Below, one piece after another: positions 14,519 to 18,970 of a stretch of DNA of 24,710 nt. The stretch is from a virus. Each line of letters starts with the position of its first letter. The stretch's first letter is position 1. Where the stretch lies: positions 1 through 24,710 of IMG/VR virus record IMGVR_UViG_3300028769_000041. One strand, given 5' to 3'. Position numbers and translations under genes: made by a program. Under the pieces are notes generated by a model. That model did not search any database and had not been told where the DNA came from. It saw nothing but the letters and a program-made list of their open reading frames with translations.

Positions 14519-14560
14519 GCTGATCTTGTCGAAGTCTGGTTACTGAGCGTAGTCGAAGTA
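14519..14560. repeat. Two interspersed repeats, one degenerate
   Basis: GCTGATCTTGTCGAAGTC (14519-14536) is a degenerate copy. TACTGAGCGTAGTCGAAGTA (14541-14560) is a full one. Both lie in the short gap between the HTH gene at 14581 and the coiled-coil gene. Confidence 0.8.
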
Positions 14561-14580
14561 AGCGGATTCGAAGCATGAGT

Positions 14581-14778
14581 TTAATAAGTTGCTTGCCATG
14601 CTTTCACTATTTCCAATCCTGTTACAAATGGTTTTTTATTTGCTTTCCTATATTGAGCTTTTAGCGTTCCGGCTTTAATGTATCGCTCTATTGTTCGCTT
14701 ACTTACTCCAAGTTTTATTGCGGTATCAGCTATCGAATACCTACTTACTGGTTCAACTTCTGGGGGTGTAGCTATCAT
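14581..14778 (-). CDS. Excisionase/MerR-like HTH protein
   Basis: A 65-residue protein. SRYSIADTAIKLGVSKRTIE (12-31) followed by RYIKAGTLKAQYRKANKKPF is a winged-helix HTH_17-type motif as found in excisionases and similar small DNA-binding proteins: an A-x-x-L-G-V-S-x-R-T-I-x-R-Y-I-x-x-G-x-L core. Excisionases bend attachment-site DNA and direct the integrase to excise. Here the gene is in the early operon, about 2 kb from attP, so Xis is plausible but a plain transcription regulator is equally possible. It overlaps the preceding gene through ATGA at 14775-14778. Confidence 0.7.
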   Translation of the reverse strand: MIATPPEVEPVSRYSIADTAIKLGVSKRTIERYIKAGTLKAQYRKANKKPFVTGLEIVKAWQATY

Positions 14779-15050
14779 ATCGGTAATTCTTGTGCGGTTT
14801 CATAAAAGTTCTCAAGCATCACTTCACGTCGTAGGTTAACATCATCGCTTCTGAATTCGCAAAACCATACGCCTTCTTCAATATCGCGCATTAGGTTGCG
14901 CCGTTCGTTGTCCTTTTCGGTTTCTATGTCTTTTTCCAACATCCCGAATTTCGCGTAGTACTTATCGCATAGCGAGTAGAGTAATGTTCCAGGCTCTACC
15001 TCCTTGCCAAATAGCGTATAAGTACGTTGTTGTATGGTGGTTATTTCCAT
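14775..15050 (-). CDS. Hypothetical early phage protein
   Basis: A 91-residue protein from ATG 15050 (MEITTIQQRTYTLFGKEVEP); the longer start at 15158 runs out of frame through the small gene upstream and is not supported. The sequence is helical and acidic: LLYSLCDKYYAKFGMLEKDI, then NERRNLMRDIEEGVWFCEFR. No known family. The stop overlaps the start of the excisionase-like gene by four bases (ATGA). Confidence 0.6.
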   Translation of the reverse strand: MEITTIQQRTYTLFGKEVEPGTLLYSLCDKYYAKFGMLEKDIETEKDNERRNLMRDIEEGVWFCEFRSDDVNLRREVMLENFYETAQELPI

Positions 15051-15060
15051 GTGAGTAGTA

Positions 15061-15264
15061 TTAATTCTGTTTATTACTAGCCGATTGTATCTGTACATCA
15101 ACCTTAATGCACTTCCAACCGTATTTTTTTGTTTCTTCCCAGGTAAGTGAAGTTCCACTAATGAAATTACCTATACACTCTTTTTTTACTCTTTATAAAG
15201 TGCTGTAGTAAACATTTTCATTTTTGTCAACTATTGCCCAAAGAGTTGCTTTGAAGTCTTTCAT
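15061..15264 (-). pseudogene. Small phage gene interrupted by an in-frame TAA
   Basis: The ATG at 15264 overlaps the stop of the 85-residue gene as ATGA, which marks a genuine start. The frame reads KDFKATLWAIVDKNENVYYS plus TL, then TAA at 15193-15195. In the same frame it continues RVKKECIGNFISGTSLTWEE, TKKYGWKCIKVDVQI and stops at TAA 15061-15063, 10 bases before the next gene. The two halves join into one compact 67-codon protein. Stop at codon 24 makes it either a nonsense-mutated gene, a sequencing error (TTATAAAG could derive from a variant codon) or a case of readthrough. No family is known. Confidence 0.6.
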
Positions 15265-15518
15265 GGTAGCTGTTTCTTTACTTTAGGTTTTGGCTTGGCC
15301 AAACAGGTCACTATATACTCATCTACCATACCGTCCTCTGATACAGTAAATTCATATCCTTCTTTTCTTTTCAGTTCAGAAGCAGCCACACGAGCTAATT
15401 GAACCTTAAATTGATTTGTGCTAAATAGCGTTGGAACACCTATTTCTATTGATTTTAAGGTGTTTGATAGTGATGGCTTACTCACTATTTTTACTCTTTG
15501 TGTTGTAGTTATGCTCAT
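15261..15518 (-). CDS. First gene of the early operon, unknown
   Basis: An 85-residue basic protein beginning SITTTQRVKIVSKPSLSNTL and ending with KPKPKVKKQ. It has no recognised domain. The middle has VQLARVAASELKRKEGYEF. It is the promoter-proximal gene of the minus-strand early operon, about 150 bases after the predicted promoter at 15679-15711, so it is likely the first early product, possibly a regulator such as a Cro-like or host-acting protein. Its TGA overlaps the next ATG. Confidence 0.6.
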   Translation of the reverse strand: MSITTTQRVKIVSKPSLSNTLKSIEIGVPTLFSTNQFKVQLARVAASELKRKEGYEFTVSEDGMVDEYIVTCLAKPKPKVKKQLP

Positions 15519-15632
15519 TTTTTGTATTTTTGTAAATTATTTAGCGTTGTAAGTTGTATTATTAGTGCTATTTATATGTTTCTCATACCAGATAGACACT
15601 TATATATTTTTTTTAATTTAAATCCTGTTGAT

Positions 15633-15653
15633 AAACTTATGCTGTATAAGTTT
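15633..15653. promoter_or_regulatory. Palindromic operator candidate
   Basis: AAACTTAT (15633-15640) and ATAAGTTT (15646-15653) are perfect inverted copies around GCTGT. The site lies between the predicted early promoter and the first early gene, and beside the divergent CI-like regulator gene. It is the expected place and size for a repressor dimer site. Confidence 0.6.
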
Positions 15654-15678
15654 TGTTATTAGTTATAATTATATGGTG

Positions 15679-15711
15679 CAAATATATAGAAATATTGATA
15701 TACTAACCAAA
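15679..15711 (-). promoter_or_regulatory. Bacteroidota-type promoter for the early operon
   Basis: On the minus strand TTTG (15711-15708) is followed after 21 bases by TATATTTG (15686-15679). This agrees with the Bacteroidota consensus TTTG-N19-21-TAnnTTTG recognised by the primary sigma factor. The start would be near 15672, leaving a leader of about 150 bases to the first gene. Confidence 0.55.
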
Positions 15712-15724
15712 TAATATATAGAAA
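15681..15724 (+). repeat. 12-base direct repeat at the regulator gene start
   Basis: AATATATAGAAA occurs at 15681-15692 and at 15713-15724, 32 bases apart, or three helical turns. The second copy lies directly before the ATG of the CI-like gene at 15727, and the first overlaps the early promoter. It could bind a regulator on one DNA face. Confidence 0.45.
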
Positions 15725-15726
15725 AA

Positions 15727-16143
15727 ATGATATATTTTTTTGATAGACTAGACAAATTCATGGAATACAAGGGTTTAAATGACAATAAACTTACTGTAGA
15801 AGTCGGCATTTCTAACGGATTGATTGGTAAAGCTCGCAAAAGAGGGTCCTTATCTCAGGATAATATATCAAAAATTCTATATACCTACCCAGAATTAGAC
15901 GCTAATTGGCTTTTTTTGGATGAAGGTGAAATGCTTAAGAGCAATAAAATTCATTCATCTGTTGCTGATTTACCAACTGAGTACAAAAAGCCAGATAAGA
16001 GTCAAATGCAAATTATTGAAGAATTACAAAAACAGAATCATGACCAAAGGAATGATATCGAGTGGTTCAAAAAAGAGTTGGATAAAAAGCAGGAAATGAT
16101 AGATGCATTATTGTCTGGAAGTGTGTGTGTAAAAAAAATGTAA
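15727..16143 (+). CDS. CI-like HTH repressor without peptidase domain
   Basis: A 138-residue protein with an N-terminal helix-turn-helix (about 6-60): RLDKFMEYKGLNDNKLTVEV, GISNGLIGKARKRGSLSQDN and ISKILYTYPELDANWLFLDE with GEML. This order (Y-P-E-L-x-x-x-W-L-x-x-x-x-G-E-M-L) is typical of repressors of Bacteroidota phages. The rest is a charged coiled coil (MQIIEELQKQNHDQRNDIEW), probably for dimerisation. No S24 autocleavage domain is seen, so induction would not follow the LexA-type route. Its start is next to the palindromic operator; it is divergent to the early operon and heads a three-gene plus-strand set. Confidence 0.75.
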   Translation: MIYFFDRLDKFMEYKGLNDNKLTVEVGISNGLIGKARKRGSLSQDNISKILYTYPELDANWLFLDEGEMLKSNKIHSSVADLPTEYKKPDKSQMQIIEELQKQNHDQRNDIEWFKKELDKKQEMIDALLSGSVCVKKM

Positions 16144-16167
16144 TTGTAAATTTAAAGTTTTAATAAC

Positions 16168-16551
16168 ATGAAATCAAAATTGGACTTTCCTCTGACGATA
16201 TTGGGATTTTTTTTAGTTATAGGATCTGCATTTTTATATCAAAAAGAAACATCAACATATATCGTTTCAGAGATTGGCGAATTATTCAAGTATCTATGCA
16301 TATTTGAATCTTGTTTTGCTTTTTTTATATACATTATTTTAAAAATTGTAACAAAATCTTATCATGATAAAGACAAAAATTATTCAGTCAGAATAATGGT
16401 ATCTTTTCATTTTTCATTTGTATTAATACTTAGCATTATATCAATCTATTTTTCAATGTCATTTATTCCTGTAGTTCTACTTATTTTAAGCGAATTGATA
16501 TTTATTTATGTTTTGTGGAATAATACTCCCAAAATAGAAATATTACAATAA
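16168..16551 (+). CDS. Four-helix membrane protein, unknown
   Basis: A 127-residue protein with four predicted membrane segments at about 5-24 (LDFPLTILGFFLVIGSAFLY), 39-61, 76-94 and 100-118, the last two almost continuous. It has no signal-type cleavage site and no known domain. It lies 24 bases after the CI-like gene and 3 bases before the second HTH gene, so it is expressed from the lysogenic side. This place is typical for superinfection exclusion or other prophage-expressed membrane proteins, but no direct evidence supports that role. Confidence 0.6.
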   Translation: MKSKLDFPLTILGFFLVIGSAFLYQKETSTYIVSEIGELFKYLCIFESCFAFFIYIILKIVTKSYHDKDKNYSVRIMVSFHFSFVLILSIISIYFSMSFIPVVLLILSELIFIYVLWNNTPKIEILQ

Positions 16552-16554
16552 TTA

Positions 16555-16863
16555 ATGTATAAACATATGTTTGGAAAAAATCTTGAAAAACTAATCCGGG
16601 ATCGGAAAACAAGTAAAACCAATTTTGCTGCTTATCTTGTCGTTTCTCGCAGCACGTTGGATGATTATCTAAATGAGGTTACATTTATGCCTTCAGATAA
16701 AATCGAAAAAACAGCAATTTACTTCAATGTTACTGTAGGTTTTCTGTTTGGAGAAGATCAATCCGGACAGCAAATTGAGCAATCTTTACAGAAACAACTC
16801 TCTGAAATGAACAAACAGCTCAGCGCACAAACCAAATTACTGAACAAAATCCTAAGCAAATAA
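16555..16863 (+). CDS. Xre-family HTH regulator with coiled-coil tail
   Basis: A 102-residue protein. NLEKLIRDRKTSKTNFAAYL, VVSRSTLDDYLNE and TFMPSDKIEKTAIYFNVTVG form a Xre-type helix-turn-helix (about 9-65) with the usual V-S-x-S-T-L-x-x-Y and the A-x-x-F-x-V-x-x-x-x-L-F-G end. The remainder (QQIEQSLQKQLSEMNKQLSA) is a short coiled coil. ATG 16555 is used; ATG 16567 is possible. It ends exactly at the start of the attP left arm repeat (16863). It may be the second switch regulator or control integrase. Confidence 0.75.
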   Translation: MYKHMFGKNLEKLIRDRKTSKTNFAAYLVVSRSTLDDYLNEVTFMPSDKIEKTAIYFNVTVGFLFGEDQSGQQIEQSLQKQLSEMNKQLSAQTKLLNKILSK

Positions 16864-16884
16864 TGTACAAGGAATTTTCAAGAC
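16863..16884 (+). repeat. attP left arm repeat A (P arm)
   Basis: ATGTACAAG-G-AATTTTCAAGAC matches 20 of 22 bases of the copy at 17125-17146 on the other side of the tRNA core. This pairing is the basis for calling it an integrase arm site. Confidence 0.6.
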
Positions 16885-16904
16885 AGCACATTTTCAATAA
16901 TACT

Positions 16905-16925
16905 ATTGTACGATTTTCTGTACAA
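16905..16925 (+). repeat. attP left arm repeat B with inverted TTGTAC/GTACAA
   Basis: ATTGTACGATTTTC (16905-16918) is identical to 17191-17204. TTGTAC (16906-16911) and GTACAA (16920-16925) also form an inverted pair around it. Confidence 0.6.
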
Positions 16926-16980
16926 AACAAATACTATATGTAGTATTTATCTTACAATCAACATACTAAATCCTTATATA

Positions 16981-17027
16981 TCTGCTTTGGGAGCAGGGGG
17001 TCGTGGGTTCGAATCCCGCTACCCCGA
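16981..17027 (+). other. attP core: 3' half of tRNA-Pro(UGG), no 5' half
   Basis: The bases fold exactly as tRNA positions 27-73. The anticodon stem is TCTGC (16981-16985) / GCAGG (16993-16997), and the loop TTTGGGA holds anticodon TGG at 16988-16990. Then come a five-base variable region, the T stem GTGGG/CCCGC with loop TTCGAAT (17008-17014), the acceptor strand TACCCCG (17020-17026) and discriminator A. CCA is not encoded. Nothing upstream resembles a D-arm or 5' acceptor strand. Such half-tRNAs restore the host tRNA on integration and are typical attP cores next to an integrase gene. Confidence 0.85.
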
Positions 17028-17049
17028 CAAGTTGAAAAACGTAGTTTAT

Positions 17050-17106
17050 ATAAGTGGTTTACAGTTGATTAGAATTTTTAATTCCAACTTTAAACCACTT
17101 ATTTTT
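17050..17106 (+). terminator. Long hairpin with U-run, between tRNA half and integrase
   Basis: ATAAGTGGTTTA (17050-17061) pairs perfectly with TAAACCACTTAT (17091-17102). Inner AGTTG/CAACT and GAATT/AATTC can extend it with one mismatch and a bulge. T residues follow to 17106. It may be the terminator that belongs to the tRNA-Pro gene and travels with the core, or a part of attP. It lies directly before the first possible integrase ATG (17108). Confidence 0.6.
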
Positions 17107-17124
17107 TATGTCCAAAAAACAACT

Positions 17125-17146
17125 ATGTACAAGAAATTTTCAAAAC
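17125..17146 (+). repeat. attP right arm repeat A (P' arm)
   Basis: The second copy of the 22-base arm repeat, beginning ATGTACAAGA. It differs from 16863-16884 at two positions (G to A each). It lies inside the region that would code for the longer integrase N-terminus. Confidence 0.6.
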
Positions 17147-17168
17147 GAATTGGCAAACACTGACAATT

Positions 17169-17204
17169 TGCGACAAAATGCGACAAATCAATTGTACGAT
17201 TTTC
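17169..17204 (+). repeat. attP right arm: TGCGACAAA doublet plus repeat B
   Basis: TGCGACAAA occurs at 17169-17177 and 17179-17187, one helical turn apart. ATTGTACGATTTTC follows at 17191-17204, identical to the left arm copy. Direct repeats on both sides of the core are the classic layout of integrase arm sites. Confidence 0.6.
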
Positions 17205-17248
17205 AAAAAGTATCTTTATCTTCATCCGGTTATCCTGAAGCAATAAGC

Positions 17249-18517
17249 ATGAAATTAGCCGTCATACTAGAAACACGCCGGGCGAAAGCGAATGGCAAAT
17301 TCTCCGTAAAAATCAGGTTCAACTTCAAGAACCAGGCCTTTTATGTAAATACCGGTATTGATGTTCCGCAGGAAAATTTCCTTCTGGGTAAAATCATTGG
17401 CTTACCAAAGGCCACTATGATGAATTACATCATATCCCAAAAACTGGAATATACACAAAATGTGCTCGAGGATCTGCAAATGCGTGGACTACTCAAAACG
17501 AAATTCCAAACCGGTACCGAAATAAAACGTTTTATCGAATCGGGTGCTGATGGATATGATGAACTGGATAAGGTGGACCGCATGAAACTGCATTTCAAAA
17601 CCTACACCGAAAACCACTTAAAAAAATATACTTCCAAGTCTTCGGCCGATCAGTACCGGCTTATGCTCAAAAAAGTGGAAGCATTTTGTGAAATCCAAAA
17701 TATATTTATTTCGGATATCACTGTGGGGTGGTTGAAAGATTTTGAAATTTTTTGCGATCAAACGGGTATGTCTACTAATGGAAAGGGAAATTACCTTCGT
17801 GCCATTCGTACTATTTTCAATGATGCTATCGATCGTGATTTAATTAGTCCGGATAAATATCCATTCCGTAAGTTCAAAATTAAAGAAGCTAATACGAAAC
17901 ATAGAAATATCACTTTGAAGGATTTACGCTATATGCTGAATTTCGACTATGAAATGTTTTATGCCGACCTGAAAGAAAATGCAAATAAATATACTTCTGA
18001 ATTTCCAAACGTAAAACGCTACGTCGATCTATTTTTTCTATCCTTCTACTTGTGTGGCCTAAACCTGAAAGATTTGCTATTTTTGAAAAAATCCGATATC
18101 AGGGGTGGTCAGTTATCCATACTTCGTGCTAAAACCGACGAACCTATTATTATTCGTATTGAACCGGAAGCTCAGGAAATAATAAGTCGTTACCCCGGTA
18201 AAAAATACTTACTCGATTTTATGGACACTTATTCTACCGACGATTATAAAAATGTTGAAAGGCGTATGAATACAAACATAAAATTTGTTCTACCATTCAT
18301 TACCGCTTACTGGGGGCGTCACTCGTGGGCAACTATTGCCGGCGAACTGGATATTCCTGATCCTATCATTGAAATCTCACAGGGGCGTAAAATAAAAGGT
18401 ATGTCTGCAACCTATGTAAACCGCAACATAAAAAAGATATCTGAAGCCAACAGAAAGGTGATCGATCATCTTTTCAAAGTGGAGAAAAAGAAAAATTCTA
18501 CTCCTAAAACTGAATAA
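17249..18517 (+). CDS. int: Tyrosine-type integrase
   Basis: The protein has 422 residues from ATG 17249 (MKLAVILETRRAKANGKFSV), the usual start of Bacteroidota integrases. ATG 17108 would add 47 unlike residues that overlap the arm repeats. The order is an N-terminal arm-binding domain (1-75), a SAM-like core-binding domain (about 120-220) and the catalytic domain. In the latter, GRHSWAT carries the Arg-His pair (residues 357-358 from this start), and the nucleophile is Tyr389 in SATYVNRN. The first catalytic Arg is not in the usual place (LCGLNLKDLLFL); some Bacteroidota recombinases such as IntDOT also lack it. It recombines attP with the tRNA-Pro gene of the host. Confidence 0.85.
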   Translation: MKLAVILETRRAKANGKFSVKIRFNFKNQAFYVNTGIDVPQENFLLGKIIGLPKATMMNYIISQKLEYTQNVLEDLQMRGLLKTKFQTGTEIKRFIESGADGYDELDKVDRMKLHFKTYTENHLKKYTSKSSADQYRLMLKKVEAFCEIQNIFISDITVGWLKDFEIFCDQTGMSTNGKGNYLRAIRTIFNDAIDRDLISPDKYPFRKFKIKEANTKHRNITLKDLRYMLNFDYEMFYADLKENANKYTSEFPNVKRYVDLFFLSFYLCGLNLKDLLFLKKSDIRGGQLSILRAKTDEPIIIRIEPEAQEIISRYPGKKYLLDFMDTYSTDDYKNVERRMNTNIKFVLPFITAYWGRHSWATIAGELDIPDPIIEISQGRKIKGMSATYVNRNIKKISEANRKVIDHLFKVEKKKNSTPKTE

Positions 18518-18573
18518 TTCAATTTATTTGTTTTTCTTTGTAGCGTAAAAACTACAATTTAATCAATATTATT

Positions 18574-18866
18574 ATGCAAGAAAAAGATAATTTTGTTTTC
18601 AAAAATATTCCTGAGTTAAAACCTTATGATTTTATTTTATCTATTGATATTTTAGATAAACCGGTATGTGTATATGCTCTTTTCAAAAGAGTTATTGGAG
18701 AACAACCTTACTGTATTAATATCAAAAAATCAATGACTATGATTTATTTGTTGAAGAAGTTCAGAATATTCAAAAATATTTTGATACTATTGTTGTAGGC
18801 AATTATAATGAAGTAAATAGTATATTCGAAGATATCAAAAATATAAATTTTATAGAAGCAGAGTAA
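18574..18866 (+). pseudogene. Small gene with a frameshift at an A6 run
   Basis: The first frame runs from ATG 18574 with NIPELKPYDFILSIDILDKP and VCVYALFKRVIGEQPYCINI, then becomes an implausible hydrophobic tail to a stop at 18798. From the AAAAAA run (about 18723-18728) the other frame gives NDYDLFVEEVQNIQKYFDTI, VVGNYNEVNSIFEDIKNINF and ends at TAA 18864-18866, just before the terminator. One extra A would give a continuous 97-residue protein. It may be a natural frameshift mutation, a homopolymer sequencing error or programmed slippage. No family is recognised. Confidence 0.6.
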
Positions 18867-18888
18867 ACATACTTATTCCTTATAACAA

Positions 18889-18914
18889 AAAAGCAACGTA
18901 ATCACGTTGCTTTT
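18889..18914. terminator. Bidirectional terminator between convergent units
   Basis: AAAAGCAACGT (18889-18899) pairs with ACGTTGCTTTT (18904-18914) around a four-base loop. T-runs follow in both directions. It ends the plus-strand integrase unit and the minus-strand terminase unit. Confidence 0.85.
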
Positions 18915-18951
18915 CTTTTTTACACTATACACTTTACACTATCAAATAGGT

Positions 18952-18970
18952 TGCTGAGCTTGCCGAAGCA
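18952..18970. repeat. Interspersed repeat variant abutting the terminase stop
   Basis: TGCTGAGCTTGCCGAAGCA ends at 18970. The large terminase TAA occupies 18971-18973, so the repeat starts right after the stop on the minus strand. Confidence 0.8.

Larger units (their letters stand above)
15519..15726. promoter_or_regulatory. Divergent lysis/lysogeny control region
   Basis: A 208-base, very AT-rich gap between the early operon and the CI-like gene, with no coding frame. It contains the palindrome at 15633-15653, the minus-strand promoter at 15679-15711 and the direct repeats at 15681-15724. A plus-strand promoter for the regulator genes must exist but no good match to the consensus was found. 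Confidence 0.6.

Noticed and set aside
14487-14576. N-terminal extension of the coiled-coil gene
   Set aside because: The added residues are the translation of two interspersed repeats; ATG 14486 begins the coherent protein.
15193-15195. A recoded genetic code
   Set aside because: Several other genes end at TAA in tight spacing (for example 1297, 14229, 18971), so TAA is a normal stop here. TAG and TGA are also used as ends.
16945-17027. A complete tRNA-Pro gene
   Set aside because: Only positions 27-73 can be folded. The upstream bases form no D-arm or 5' acceptor strand.
16906-17163. An 85-codon plus-strand frame over the tRNA half
   Set aside because: It runs through the tRNA-Pro half and the hairpin, so it is non-coding DNA that happens to be open.
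17108-17248. 47-residue N-terminal extension of the integrase
   Set aside because: It overlaps repeated arm sites and does not resemble integrase N-termini; ATG 17249 begins with the usual pattern. The longer form is not fully excluded.
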